Counted from the stretch's first letter, positions 46,118-58,374 are shown. The stretch is 64,000 nt of DNA from Galerina marginata (GCA_023014335.1 JAECYW010000004.1:806001-870000); one strand, 5' to 3'. Notes: generated by a model from the sequence alone, not told the origin. Numbers and translations are program-made.

Positions 46118-46570
46118 ATGCGCTTCCGTCTTTTCTACCGCCGCGGGGAGCTTACCGGTTTCGATTCGCGAGACCAGCGTAGAAAGTCTGCTTTGGAGTT
46201 TGTTGAAGCGATCTGGGAGAACGAGCACCGTATTGTCAACAGCTACGGTGACCACGATTGGACCATAGTGATCTAGTAAGTCCTTTTCCTCGTCTTATAA
46301 TTACTGATTGAAAGTATTTTAGCAACGGTACCTACCATGCGACTCCGAGTCACATCACCGCCTACGGTTTCCGAGAAGATGGAGCGTATTTGCAGCAGGT
46401 TTTTTCGCTTCATGTCAACGTTGGCGGGAGTCTGCAGCATTGGCCAGGAGCGAGCCGACGGGTTAGGGAGGTTGATTTGGATGTGGTTGGTTTTGGTACG
46501 TATTGAATTCGTATTACTGTTACGTCTCTTACTCACTATCAAAACAGTTGATCTGAAAAGTCCGGTGTAG
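46118..46570 (+). CDS. Small hypothetical protein
   Basis: Three exons in phase: 46118..46275, 46323..46495 and 46548..46570, giving 117 residues. It starts MRFRLFYRRGELTGFDSRDQ, contains WENEHRIVNSYGDHDWTIVI, and ends with THYHAT-type sequence (GTYHATPSHITAYGF), LHVNVGGSLQHWPG and DLKSPV. The open frame continues 5' to 46037 and could add an N-terminal extension. No domain recognised. Confidence 0.55.
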
Positions 46571-47240
46571 AAAGTGGTATATAGCGTTTGTCATCGTTTG
46601 CGATCTTCAACATAAAAGCCGAACCTCTATTACGCATGATTTACGCGTATGTTAGGTCCATGGCGCTGAAATTTGATGGTGTGCTTATTGTCAATTTATG
46701 AAGGTTGCCTGTGTCGCTCGTACCTAGGACCGACTTTACGCCTTTTCTCTTCGCCATCGGAACACGAGCAGTTGCATGTGCTCACGTTCTTTGGCGTGTA
46801 GCAGCTGGTGGAAGGTTGTGCAACTGCCATTGTTTCTCGTAGGAGTCGCGGACTTGAGACCTTGCGAATGATTTCATGTTAGTATGTTTTTTGCTTTTAT
46901 TGTCTGTCATACTTGTTGTTGCTGATGATTCTCCCTCAGGCTTGCCTACGCGAAAATATTCACGACATGTCATATCTGTGTTTTAAAGGTAGCGAAGAAG
47001 TTTTTGCGTGTCAGACGCGTGGATGATGCTAGAGCTACCAGAAGTGTGACACGCTCTCTTCCATCCTATTTGCAACATTGATATACGATTTTATTAGTTT
47101 CTTGTGGCCAACAGTGGAGATGCATGGATGTCTCAAGATATCAAGTCGGATGCCGTGTCAGTTATTGTAACTGGGAGTCAAAATTAGCGCTCCTGATGGT
47201 AAATTACGAGTCCTATAAATAGGACTCGGTAAAACTTAAA
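46571..47240. other. Intergenic stretch
   Basis: No supported gene; AT-rich with isolated short frames. Confidence 0.35.
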
Positions 47241-47527
47241 GTGGGTTATCAACTGTGGTTATTTATAGCAACATTGTTGATCCGCCAGAGCAATTCGGTA
47301 AACGGGATCAAATGTATCGACTTAGAGCTTTTAGAGAAAACAACATTGATCAGGGGAGCGAGGGGTGCTTCGCTGTCAATGACTTGTCCTGCCTCATGTA
47401 CCCGGATAGCTCAGACTGTCAAGGGCAGCCGGGAGTCACTATTTACGGTTGGCCGCCGGTTCCGGTTTTGACAGATCGGTTCTCTGTAAGACCCCGGTCA
47501 AGAAAAATTGTGCTGACGACTGTATGA
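47241..47527 (+). other. Possible short coding segment
   Basis: Two overlapping frames are open. One contains EGCFAVNDLSCLMYPDSSDC and then GVTIYGWPPVPVLTDRF, which looks protein-like. No start codon or splice context settles it. Confidence 0.25.
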
Positions 47528-47604
47528 ATGTATTAAAAATTGTTTTGCCTGTGGGTGGGGATTTTTTTACAGTCAAAAAGGAGTATTGAGCATCGAATTT
47601 AGAT

Positions 47605-48878
47605 TTATATTTTGTGTTTGGGTGTCTGCCATTCGGAGGTTGAATATATGTAGTCGCTAATCTCCTGTCCGACTGCCGTCCTCGAAGTTCTGGTGGTGGA
47701 GTTGGTGGAAAACTCGTAGATAATGGATACTTGATGCCAGTTCTCGGGGATTCGATGGGAGCTGTTGACGTTGGCTATTTCTAATGTTTGTAGGATGGTA
47801 AACTGCGTCGCATCTGTTGAAATTGTTGTGAATACAGCAGTTATAGTTCTACGAAATGTGTGCTTACCTTGAGACGATGACAGTCGATTCCAAAACATAG
47901 GAACAAGGTCCACGCCGTAAAGCCACTGCGAGGATGGGTCTGGTGATAATTTTGACCGCAGGATTGAATTTTCTATATGAACCGGCGATGGGTTACCGCT
48001 GATGTATACTTCGAATACCGTCTGCGGTATGAAGGGAAGCGGCGATAGAAACTGGACGTAATTGCTCAGGAAGGGGAGAGGATTTTTTTGAATGTCTTTT
48101 GTTCGAGCTGGACCGTGAGGCAGCGAGGGAAGTGGAGTGAGCTGGATTGTTAAGGATGAAGTGTAAACAAATTTTTCGAAGTTGATTGTTGGGGGAGGGA
48201 AGGGCCACAGAACATTTTGCATCATTATATTTATGTATTTGGCGCCAAACGGTGAGTCTGAGTTTTTTTCTTCTTGTCGGCGCAGAGGATGAGTAGCATC
48301 TACAGTTCTGGATGCGGTTGGGGCGGACGATGGTGTCTCCTCGGTGGCGCTCCTGCAATATAATATCTCGAGCACTAGGCTCTCGTCAGGACTATGATGG
48401 GAGGAGAATAAATGTGTCAACGCACGTTCTTTCTCTTTACAACATGAGCGAAGTTGCTGAATGCGGCTGCTAATCTGCTTCGGTGTTCGGTAAACTCCTG
48501 TGTGCTCGAGGATGTAGTCCGATATCATGCTGTTTCGTTTCGGAAAACGCATGTAAGGTTTTGCCCGACATGGTGTAATATATTTTGGTTTATATATGTG
48601 AAGGGCTGTAAAGGATTTTGTTAACTGAGATCGTTCTTATAGTTAGTCGTAGAGTACCTTTAAGAAAGGCTGCCTCCCTGATGTCGAGTCAGAAGGTGAT
48701 GCGGCGTGGAGGCTATATTGATTTTGAAGAAAACTTACAGGTTCGGTGGCCAAATGGCCTCAGCTGTTCCTTTGACTGTTTTCCAACCCCTTCTGCCTGT
48801 AAAGACCCACTTGGAGGCGTCTCGCTGAATCTCCTCCTCAGGTGGTGTGTAAGATAAACCTTCCACGGTCGTTAACAT
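47605..48878 (-). CDS. TEA/ATTS-domain transcription factor
   Basis: Four exons in phase: 48878..48739, 48677..48658 (only 20 nt), 48605..47868 and 47813..47605, giving 368 residues. Splicing rebuilds a complete TEA domain at residues ~25-110: GRRGWKTVKGTAEAIWPPNL, EAAFLKALHIYKP, then MRFPKRNSMISDYILEHTG and VYRTPKQISSRIQQLRS. The last part is the recognition-helix region of the TEC1/AbaA/TEAD family, which binds CATTCC/T-type sites. The C-terminal ~230 residues contain Pro-rich stretches and beta-rich sequence (PQTVFEVYISG) reminiscent of the C-terminal partner-binding domain, but this is not certain. Fungal members control filamentation and conidiation. The last intron (54 nt, a multiple of three) has good splice sites. 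It lies between the two inverted F-box-like genes. Confidence 0.85.
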
Positions 48879-50088
48879 GGAGGAGAACTCCCGGTGATTG
48901 TTGATTATCATAGGTGCTGTATTTTTTTATACAGGATTGCAGGAGAGTTTGGAGATGCAAACGCGGGAAGGAAAAAATGGTGGGCGGTAAAGAAGAAGAC
49001 GAAGCCTTTGATAAGTTAAGGCTGTTGACTGTCTGAAAGGGTGGGAACGTGAGCGAGAACAAGAGGTGGTAACATATAGTCACATTGTAGGCGCATGAAC
49101 CGCCTGACGATGTGTCCCCGATCTTGACATCGAGCGTTCCTTTCGGATTGAGCAGAATTTTTTGCTTGATATATGGAAATTTTCATTTTACAATGTCATT
49201 CTCTGCGCTAAAATTATGTGGCTTTGTGTCGGGGTGCATTGCTTGCCTGGTGCCAGATAAATTTTAGACGTCAAACTGTCTTCTCTAGATGCAGACGTGA
49301 TTTAAAAAGACGTGCCGTTTTTGCCGCTCCGTTTAATATTTTCCCAAATTTTGCCTTGTGAATTCTTCTAGGAAGACGACGTCAGGATTGGGTTACGGTA
49401 ACCCTTAAAGGAATGGTTTTTCCGGATTCTGGCGATGTCTTTTGACGTCGTCTTTATTGTCAAATATTCTAATGCCGCGGACGAAGCAATTAGATAAGTG
49501 GTCTGAGCCACTTTCCGTGGATCTGTCTTGTCAAAGTATTAGTTAGTTTTTTTATGTTCGTAAGTTTGAGGAGTTAAATGTGAATACCATTGGTTGAAGT
49601 TTCCGTAACGCGAAAAGGTTCTTAAAGTGCATTATTACGAATATCGGCGATGGGTGTAAGTCCAGGTGGTGTCAATTGTTCAACCGGTATTACAGGTGGC
49701 ACGAAGTGATAGCCCGTAGGGTAGTGTTGGAGCGACGGTACTACGTTGTGTTTCTTAGTGCCGACTTTAGCTCATAAGAATGATTGCGAGCTGTTCACGT
49801 TAAACATGCGTGGGAAAAATACGGATGTGTTTTGCGTCCTGCAGACCATTGATTCACATATTCACGTTGCTGGTGTTGACTAGGTGCCTACATTGAGGAG
49901 TTGGCGCTTGTACCGACCGGGCCGAGTAAGTGATCGTGTCCAGGGAAGGTGAGAATAATGTCACACATATTGTGCGCGTTAAGCGCTGATTGCGGACTCA
50001 AACATTTGATCACTGCTACTTGGTTGGAGTTCGAACAGAATTGAGTATTTTGGATGATTTTTGGACAAGGGTAAATGTGATTACGAAG
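48879..50088. other. Intergenic stretch upstream of the TEA gene
   Basis: About 1.2 kb, AT-rich, expected to contain the TEA gene promoter. No gene recognised. Confidence 0.4.
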
Positions 50089-51047
50089 CTAACGTAGGCG
50101 TCTACGGTTTAAATCGTATGAGTTGAAGAATTCCCCAAAGTTTGGGCATTCTTGATTCTCGCATTGATAACCAATCCTAAATTTTTGGTTTGTCCTGCCA
50201 AGTTCCTCCTCGGCGTCAACTATATCCGATTCCCTTGACTCCATATCTGTGCCGCCCCATCTAGCTATACCGACTCCAGGCAGGCCTTTTGTGCGCCTCC
50301 AGATTCCGGTGCACTCTTCTTTACACGCTTTCGTCGGCTCAGGCGTGGCGGGGGTTCTCCATATTAAATTGATCCCGCGTCTTGCCAGGCTTGGCAAATT
50401 AGTTGAACTGTACTCGGGTTTGATGCACCTCTGGGATGATCGTATGGCAAAAAGAGTCGGAAAAAAACAGTATATGCGGTGGGCTGTGACTACGTTCATC
50501 ATGGAGGTTAATGAACACGATAAAAGAACGGGTGTAATTGACGATGTCTTGCTCTCGGTGAGAGTAATAAATCGACCCTATAATCTATGTCAATTTTGTT
50601 TGAGAGGTGTATTCGATAACTTACCTCTGAATGGAACGTCAATGTTCGTCTACACGACGACTTTCGGCTGCCCCAATCGTGTCTGTAGTATATGGTTGTA
50701 TATCCAATTTTCGTCAGAAATTCCATCCAATGCCAAACCCGAAGGTCTCCATTAGGTACGACGAGGTTCAGATCGTTGATTGGCATCACTTTGTGTTCCG
50801 TCGCCATGACGGACCATGCAAGCGATCCCAAGATACCACCGTTGGTTAGATGCAGGAATTTAAAGAATAAAACAAAGTCACTAGCTGGATCTGGAAGGAA
50901 TGGTTTGACGTGGTTGAAGATCCTCTCTCGGATCATACTGTAGACAAGACCTCGGGCGTAATTACTGGAATTTCCTAATTTCACCAGACTTGCCCAGGTC
51001 ATTTCGGTTGCTATAGCCTCCAATAACTCTGGAATGTCGTAAACCAT
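50089..51047 (-). CDS. F-box-like hypothetical protein with Cys-pair motif, minus-strand copy
   Basis: Two exons: 51047..50625 and 50577..50089, giving 303 residues. It is a paralogue of the plus-strand gene at 44463: shared blocks are MVYDIPELLEAIATE, GSLAWSVMAT, NDLNLVVPNG, the exon 2 start with TESKTSSI, LTSMMN, GLPGVGIARWGG, and the Cys pairs CKEEC and CENQEC. The intron sits at the same codon. Overall identity looks moderate, so this is an old duplication. The peptide LCAPPG is encoded in frame just upstream of the chosen Met, as in the sister gene, so the real start may be further 5'. Confidence 0.7.
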
Positions 51048-52174
51048 ACGGCTAAAAGTTTGATAGAGGGCGCCAGGAGGTGCGCATAACTTGCGCGATA
51101 TGCGACCAGACCGCCGTTTTTGAAGGTTCTTATCTTTTAAGTCGCTTTACGTGAGGAGATAGGGGCATGTTCATAAAACGTTCAACTCACCGTCCATTGT
51201 GTAGAATAAGGGAACCGCAGTGTCGTACGGACGGTGATTGATTGTAGGTTATTTATACGCTGAAAATTTTTTGGTTCTCGTGGATGAGTAGTTTCTGGAG
51301 AAGGAAGTTGGAGAACGATTGAGGGTGTCATGGTTGACTAATTTCTTCAGAAGAATGTTGGCGAACAAGTCATTTAGACTGACAGGATGTCCATCGACAG
51401 ATCTCAGACCGTTTGAGGGGATTTTCGAGTTCAGTCCTTCTCTTTCGTGTGGGATGGGGAAATGAACATTGAATTTTGCTATCATGGAAATCTACGCGGA
51501 TAACGATTGCATGGAAGGCGATGTCTTTGTTGGATAATGCGGTATTATCGGCACTCTAGAAATGTCAGCGATGCGAGGAGTGGACCGTCTGATCCGATGT
51601 TACTATTTCAAACGCAGCTTGTCTCCGAGTTCCGTGAATCTGCGTTATTGACCCACCGAATTCGGGATACTATCTGTCAAATAGTGCGGACAAGTGGTTA
51701 AAATTAAGCAATTATAATTCGGATAGCAGGCGAAAATCTCGAGTTGAATATTTTGGAAGCAAGGGATTGATAGAATGGAAAGACGTCTGGTCCATCGCTG
51801 GAGTTTGTTGTGGCTCTAAAGTCATGATGTCATTTTGATTGCAGGGCTACCTGTCCTAAACTGTATTGATGATTGCTATATTTAGAAGTTGTCGATCTGT
51901 TGAGATTGTCGGACGACCTGGCGTACCAGTTTTTCGTAGCGCAAACATTAAAAATGGACTTTATTCGCTACGAGGTGTCTGTCAAGTGGGTATGGTAGAC
52001 CGTAGCTGATTTGTATTGGTAGATAATTTGAAAAATACGGCTTCCGATGTCACATAGGACATTGTTTAACATAGGAAAGGCACTAAGACAATAAAAGAGG
52101 GACAAGAAGCGGCGGTCTAGGCGCTTTAGTGATGACAAGTATGCGTATTGCTATCTGCGTCAAAGTTTAACTAG
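51048..52174. other. Intergenic stretch
   Basis: Promoter of the F-box-like gene plus 3' flank of the 7TM gene. Isolated short frames only. Confidence 0.35.
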
Positions 52175-53361
52175 TTAGTGTCCGACTGAGACCGCCATGG
52201 AACTGGAGGAGTCAGATTTGAAGGAGTCAGAATTGGTGGCACTGGCTTCATTCTCGGTGTTTCCGGATTCGACATCGACGTGGTGAGATGGGGCTTCAAT
52301 TGACGGGTATCTTAGGGTGGCCTCCTCCTTCTCGTAGTCCTTAAAGTATGTCTTATAAACTGTACGGAGAATAAACGGAGTGTTGGTGACGATGTTCGAA
52401 ATTGAAGCCTTTTAGGAGGAGTCAGATATCAATGTCATTTGCTGCTGTCTAGATTTGGTAGCTTACCGACAGGTTGGCGAGACATAGAATGATTGGCTGA
52501 TTGGAGTGGAACTGAGTGATAAGCAGCAACCAGCATGTTAAGTTAGAGACGAGGGTCCACATGCTGCATGAAAAGGCCAGTCGTATTGTCCATTCCTGTA
52601 TGGGAAGAAATCGCATTTTGACAATTATCTTCGTGGATATATAGACAAGCGTCAGGTCAGCGAGTACGTCGGCTTGAGGAGAGTTAGTCAGCTGAAGTAA
52701 ATAGGGATTTGAATGATTTTTACTCAGTAGTATAACGATAGCCATGAAGAGGGGTATTGCAGAAAAGACTGTTGCTTCTGTATCGTTTGTAGGCGAGTTG
52801 AAGTAACATAGTAAGTTGACTGCAATGCAGTAGCCGAGGCCGGCGTTTATCATAATCGTGGCTGCTCTCCTGCATTTTGTGACGAGGTCTTCCACTTCGT
52901 GGAAGACACGAGCGACTCCCATAATGAGGCTTGCACGGGAGAACCTAAAGAGATGTCGGCGCGTATGATTTAGACAGGTGTAAAAGTGCATACCATAAAG
53001 TGACGAAGTACATATTAATGATGACCTGTAATAAGGTAGGGGACAGTTGGAGCGGCCTCGTTATCACTTGGTTGGTCTTTAGATACGAGTATGTACGGTG
53101 GGATGGAAGGCGTACCTATGGACAAGAGGGTACCAAACATAAACATAGTACTGCCCGCAGAGAATACCGCAAGTACGTCGTCAGCGCCTAGCTTTTCTTT
53201 TCGTTGCCGATAAGCGATACGGAATATAGTCGACGTGAAGGCGAGGGTGTGGAGCGTTATAAGAATTCCTATAAATTCTGTTACCCAGTGCGCAATGTTG
53301 GGTATGTGTCAAGCTTCTTACCCGACCATGGGACTGAAATATAGCCACGATATTGAGGCAT
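52175..53361 (-). CDS. 7TM-like membrane protein, agaricomycete-specific type
   Basis: Likely exons: 53361..53322 (MPQYRGYISVPWS), 53277..53116, 53076..52994, 52944..52467 and 52408..52175. Helices include ILITLHTLAFTSTIFRIAYR, VIINMYFVTLWFSRASLIMG, IMINAGLGYCIAVNLLCYF and LVSNLTCWLLLITQF. The acidic pair after the first helix (LGADDVLAVF) matches the WDD position of this family of seven-helix proteins with a cytosolic tail. The tail is Ser/Glu-rich (KDYEKEEATLRYP, TNSDSFKSDSSSSM). The junction between exons 2 and 3 does not agree in phase in my model, and a further intron inside exon 4 is possible. A receptor-like role is inference. Confidence 0.6.
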
Positions 53362-54818
53362 TGTGATTGCACGCTCCACGCTGGTCGGTGTTGAAGGAGT
53401 GTAGTGTCGCCCGCAGAGATGCGGAGAAAGTTTGGATGTGGGGGTGAAAGCGAAATTGAGTTTACGACAGGGTTCAATGAGAAGGGTTTGGAGGCGGTTT
53501 ATATGAAGGTCTATTTTTTAGATTTGTAGGTTCGAGAGAGGACGGGCGTGGGAGGAAGGGGTCGTCTTTTGGTTCGGTTTCGTTCGTTTGTAAGCACCTG
53601 AGTTTGCGTTTCTGAGATACCTATACCTATTCTTCTCTGTTTACGGCTTCAGGTTCGATTTCCAACTCGGCAAGGGGGAGTACCGCATACTACTTAAATG
53701 GAAGAGGCCCCATGAATTCCCTAGGGAAATATCACGTTGTTCTCTTAACTATTGCTCGGGGTGTGTTTGCAAGATTGATTCGTCCGTTTTGTGATGTCTT
53801 ACGATACTGATAATTCAGGTCCGCTAGGTGGCTTATTGGTCCAGGTTTATATCAATTGAGGTTTAGACTCTGAGGTCGTTTTTGTTTTTTTCCTTACTAC
53901 TAGCCGAAATTTTGAATGGTGATCCGAAGTGAGTCAATCCCAGGTCGAGGTCGCCGGTTGCTTATTTGACTTATTTACCCCACGAAAAAATGGTTATCTC
54001 GGCCGCATGTTAGGTGGTTTATACGTATGTAGGAATGTCTTATGAGGTGTGTATTTTATTTATTTTACTCAGATGTGTAGGGTGCGCCGTGACGATGACT
54101 CGGAATCCGTTAGGGAAGGCAGACAAGCTCGGCCTTGGCTCGATCACTAGACACAGGCCGATCAAGTAATCTTGCCACAGCACGTGTGAATCGAATTTAA
54201 CATCGATATTTCGTCGTCTTTTTTCCCTTGCACACCATTCCAAAAAAAACTCACGACGCATTTGACAAAGTTCGAGAAGGCGAAGTTATTTACGACCGTT
54301 GAATACCGTTAGTAGATTAGAATTTTTCCTCTTTTGAAGGGTGTTACCTGTTCTTTCGATTACCTTCATGGAAGACCCGTGACGATTTGACGGTGGGTTC
54401 CAATTATTTCCTTGACATAGTTGAAAGCGAGTAACTGGAGGTAATATCAGAGAAGCCTGGGCGTTGGCATTGAACATCTTGAGTTGAAAGAGGAATTGTA
54501 GAAGATTTATGAAATGACGAGTTGTCGGTGAACATAGTAGAAAATCGGTGTTCTTACTGCCAATGATTGGCGCCGATCATCGAGCTTCCGAGGATGTGGT
54601 AAAGTTGACGTTCAACATGCATAAAGTGAACCGGTGTGCCTCGTGTGCCTCATGAGAAATTCCCTTGGTTGACGGGGATATTATGGGAAAATCAATTATT
54701 GGACAACCGCATAAGCGGGTAGTCACAGAATGGGACTAGTAGCTACTACGGGGCTTCTGTATCGAATTCCACTAATTAATATCCCCACTTGGTTGAACTC
54801 GCAAGAAGGATCGCTGCA
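53362..54818. other. Spacer between two genes
   Basis: About 1.45 kb. Two short minus-strand frames (54261..54040 and 54477..54286) are open but unconvincing. Confidence 0.35.
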
Positions 54819-55477
54819 CTACAACAGCATCATTTGGTCAATGACTCTGGTATGTGTGGCATTGGGTTAGCATAGGACATCCAAGAGAAAAGAAACTTCT
54901 TACAGGCGTGTAACAGTATTTGCTGTTTGGATGTCCTCCTCTGTGATGTTTCTTACACCACGGCTGGTCTGTTTAACAACCACAACCGACCCTCTCCATT
55001 TCGCGTTTGTTATTCGGCTTACTTTTCCCACTAACTCGTTTGTATGGAGCAGGTTGTCGGCCTGGAAATCTACGTGATTAGATCTTGATCACATGATAAA
55101 CGAGGGCCTTCTTACCTTTGGACAGAAGATTACGGAGTAGCTGGCGTCGAGCTTTTTTCCACCTGGCATGGTATCTATGGTGGCGTTATTTTGATTGAGG
55201 TCCACTATGTGAGGGTACTCCTCGTCAAACGTAGGCAACCAATATTCCAGTGCAAGATCCTCAAAGGTATTAGCCTTAGATGTACCGCCGTCGACTGGCA
55301 CGGGTACTATATGCAGAGTCCTGCATGTAGATCCGTATAGGAGGACATCGTATAGCTTTCTGCCCTATGTATAGATGTTGGCTCGTTAGGAGCACGGACC
55401 GCGGATATTGATCATTAGCTTACCTGTCTATTGGCATGTATATCGAATGTAATATCGAGAACGTCTTTGTCGTGCAT
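54819..55477 (-). CDS. Small hypothetical protein
   Basis: Exons: 55477..55424 (MHDKDVLDITFDIHANRQ), 55364..55116 (GRKLYDVLLYGSTCRTLHIV, and PTFDEEYPHIVDLNQNNATI), one from 55069 (NLLHTNELVGKVSRITNAKW then RGSVVVVKQ), and a short last exon ending VIDQMMLL at 54819. The junction 55116/55069 is one base out of phase with the best GTAAGA donor, so there is either a weaker donor or a frameshift. The pattern of an Ala/Trp-Arg-Gly block near the end is common in agaricomycete hypothetical proteins. Function unknown. Confidence 0.5.
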
Positions 55478-55719
55478 GCTGTAGCTGTTCGCGAGTAATC
55501 TGGGATGTCGTTAGAGAGCCTTTTCAACATAGCTTTTATATGGTATACGACAGGTTGAATTTGTCATCTCAATTTGTCGATGGATCGCACGTCTATGAAC
55601 AGATTTTCACTGTGGATCCTTCAGCTGGAAGTGGATTCCCACATACGTAGTGTTAATTATTCGTGACGAAGGAGATATATGACAATGTAAAAGAACACCG
55701 GGGTAAAAAGATGTAATTT

Positions 55720-55920
55720 TCAAATGAGGAATGGATTATTGCGAAGAATGTCCACGAGTTCGTCTACAGATGGATACCGGGTGGCAGTAGCCAGATGGTG
55801 TTCGGAACTACTGACATTTGGAGCGTCAGAAGTCGTGGAATTCATGGGAATGAATCGGAGATCGAGGAAGGTGAAAACGAGCGGTAAAAGCTCGCGTTTG
55901 TCGGGCGATAACCCGTGCAA
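55720..55920 (-). other. Possible 3' exon of the 7TM-like gene
   Basis: A frame reading SPDKRELLPLVFTFLDLRFI and ending RNNPFLI lies just downstream of the 7TM-like gene at 56051 and has protein-like character. It could be an alternative last exon, but no phase-compatible splice was found. Confidence 0.3.
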
Positions 55921-56050
55921 AGTAGCAGGCGTAATCGAAGGGCTAAAGGTGGTGTAGAATTGATAGGTTGAATACTCCGGTGGAGGAGAATAGCATACCT
56001 TGTTTATGGTACATTATTTGACAATTCGGTCCGAATATCGTACTTCAGCA

Positions 56051-57101
56051 CTAGAAGTCTGGTATTGTATACCTTGACGGGTTGAGGTGGCGTTCGAGTA
56101 CTTTCCTGTGCATGTACCCCAGCATGACGGGTAGGTTACACGCAAAGACGGAGACAATGATCTGATTGTTCGTTGAGATGATAGTTATGTTTAATAAAAG
56201 ATGTGGTAGACTTACAGAGGCATTTTCAAGAGCAATTATGGTTTCCCCGTTCGTTGGAGGTGGTTGGAGCTTTACGTATGTAAGTGCGGAGGTGACGCCA
56301 ATTATCCAGATCGTGCAAGAGTAGCCGGCGAATATAACGTATTTGTGGACTGGATCACGAAGGCGCTTCGTCATGTAGAATGGCGACATCATCAAGGCTA
56401 GGTCCACACAGACGCCGACTTAGTGGCGTAGTGTTAGTTTATTGTAGATGAGCGGTTGACCTAGAACGTACCTGCGAATATCGCGGCTACGGCAGTTGGT
56501 GGTATCGGAGATTGAGGGTCAGGAATGTTGAGCCAATTCTGGTCGACAGCGCAAAGGTAGGTTGAGATAGTAAGCATGGAAGAGCCTATAATGCCCAGGA
56601 GGATGGCAAGGAGTCGGAAATATTTTGTCTGTTTGGGGCGGTTACGGTCTAAGCGTGAAATGGCAAACACGATGCTTATTCTTGCGAACCTGTCATTAAA
56701 TAAATCAGTATTGGGCAGGTAGGCCTTGTGGGCTAAGCCTACCACACCACAAGTTCTTCCGTCGTCATCGTCAGCCAGGAGACGCTGTTTTGGCTTCTCA
56801 CTGACAGGTCCTCAGCTAGTTAAGAGTTAGAAGGTTGGGTCGATGATGTGAATGGCTACTGACTCGGTAGACATAGGCAACCAAATGTAATTAGGCTTCC
56901 AAACCAACAGAACACAGCGAATGCATCGTCCCACCACAAGAATGACGAACCCCGACGGTAGAGCAGTCTTCCGCAGGTAGCGAGCAGGACGACTAGATGA
57001 CCCGCTAAAATGAGTGCTGTGTAGAGTGTCAGTAACGGTTAGGGCACAAGACGACGAGGACTCGAACGTGTTTGTTGTAATTGGCGTTTATCTTCAGTCA
57101 T
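56051..57101 (-). CDS. 7TM-like membrane protein, agaricomycete-specific type
   Basis: Six exons in phase: 57101..57068, 57016..56864, 56815..56743, 56689..56472, 56418..56216 and 56161..56051, giving 263 residues. Helices begin with LILAGHLVVLLATCGRLLYR. The hallmark SFLWWDDAFAVF follows, then FGSLITFGCLCLP, WFARISIVFAISRLDRNR, LLAILLGIIGSSMLTIS, GVCVDLALMMSPFYM and IWIIGVTSALTYV. It is related to the gene at 52175 (same WFxRxS block after the third helix, same DLxL helix). The final exon ends YTIPDF at 56051, but splicing to sequence near 55.9 kb is an alternative. A receptor-like function is inferred from topology only. Confidence 0.68.
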
Positions 57102-58099
57102 TGAAATTTCTTGAGTCTTGGTTCCGCGTCTCAAATATGGGGAATTGTGGTGAAGGGGAAGAGGAGTCAGTGTTCGTGGCTGTTTAAGAGTGAAACCAAG
57201 TCGTACCTGAATTTTTCTTACGACTTCCTGTGACCCTACTTGATGCAATAGAGTTTCTATGGGCTTCAGTTAAAAAACCCGGTTGCATTGCGCTTTCGGC
57301 TACAGTGGGTGAAAGCATAGTGACGATAACTCGTGACAAATCAGTTCTAACATCCCGTAAGAAAATTGAGACCACAGACAGCATTGAAGGGAGAAGGGAC
57401 GGAGGCCATCGACCTTCATCCAAAATCAAGGTATCAGGGAAACGGTGAGATGGCAGAATCAAATTATCTCGCTCAGACTCGACGGTAGTCAAGAAATAAT
57501 GGTTTTGGTAGGCGTTAAAAGTGAACGGCTTTGAGAAACGAAAGGCGCGAATTATTTTGGGAGTATTATCTTCGCAAACTGACTCGTTTGTTTGTGTGCA
57601 TACGAACGAACCATATTGCACCGGTTGGAGCTCAGCTGCCAATCTCGATTCCCCATTTTGGTCCGAAAAACCACCACCTACCGACTTCTCCAGGAATTCC
57701 TCGCCTCAGAAAAAAACAAAGAACGCCCTTGCACTGGCCTACGTACCTTCCAGAATTTCAGATTTTGGCTACCAGGTCGTCAAGCAGATATGGTGCGTGG
57801 TTCTTGAACAAGCCAAGAGTTGTTGTCATTTAAACCTCGTCCATCCAGCGAGAGCCTTTATTCCAGTTGGCGTCGTCCTTCTCCGCAGATAGGACTGTGG
57901 CTCAGTAAAATCAGTGCGAGAACGACAGGATATTTATTATGTGGACGGTCGGGAAGCCGGGACTAGGGAGGCAGGTGTCCGCATCTCTGCATTGCTTGCG
58001 TAGCCGCTCTGTAAGTCGTCAATCCTTCCGAGTTTATGAAAGCGACTGGGTTTCCTCCTAAGCTGCCTTTTTATCGCCTCTAGGACGAAGGCTTGAGTG

Positions 58100-58361
58100 G
58101 ACTCGTTGGGATGGGACTTACAGATTGTCAGTAGGCAGTGTGTAATGCGGAAAGCGTGTCGGCGAAATGCTTGAGCAGGTCCTCAGCCCAGGAAGACGGT
58201 AGTCGTGAATTAATGACATTTCAAGAAGGAATAAGGGCGACATAACTCGTTGGACTGGGACTTACTGACGGTCACCGGGCAGACTGCGAAGCAGGAAGCG
58301 TGTCGGGGGAATAGTTCAGTAAGTTCACATCCTGGAAAGAGTGTAGTCGATGCTAACGACC
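58100..58361. repeat. Imperfect direct repeat, two units of about 115-120 bases
   Basis: The blocks ctcgttgggatgggacttac, gcggaaagcgtgtcgg and gacggtagtcg of the first unit recur about 145 bases later as ctcgttggactgggacttac, gcaggaagcgtgtcgg and gagtgtagtcg. Overall similarity is about 70 percent by eye. Confidence 0.55.
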
Positions 58362-58374
58362 TTCCAGGATGTGA
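58325..58374. repeat. Perfect 13-bp inverted repeat with 24-nt loop
   Basis: TCACATCCTGGAA at 58325-58337 is the exact reverse complement of TTCCAGGATGTGA at 58362-58374, able to form a hairpin. Confidence 0.8.
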
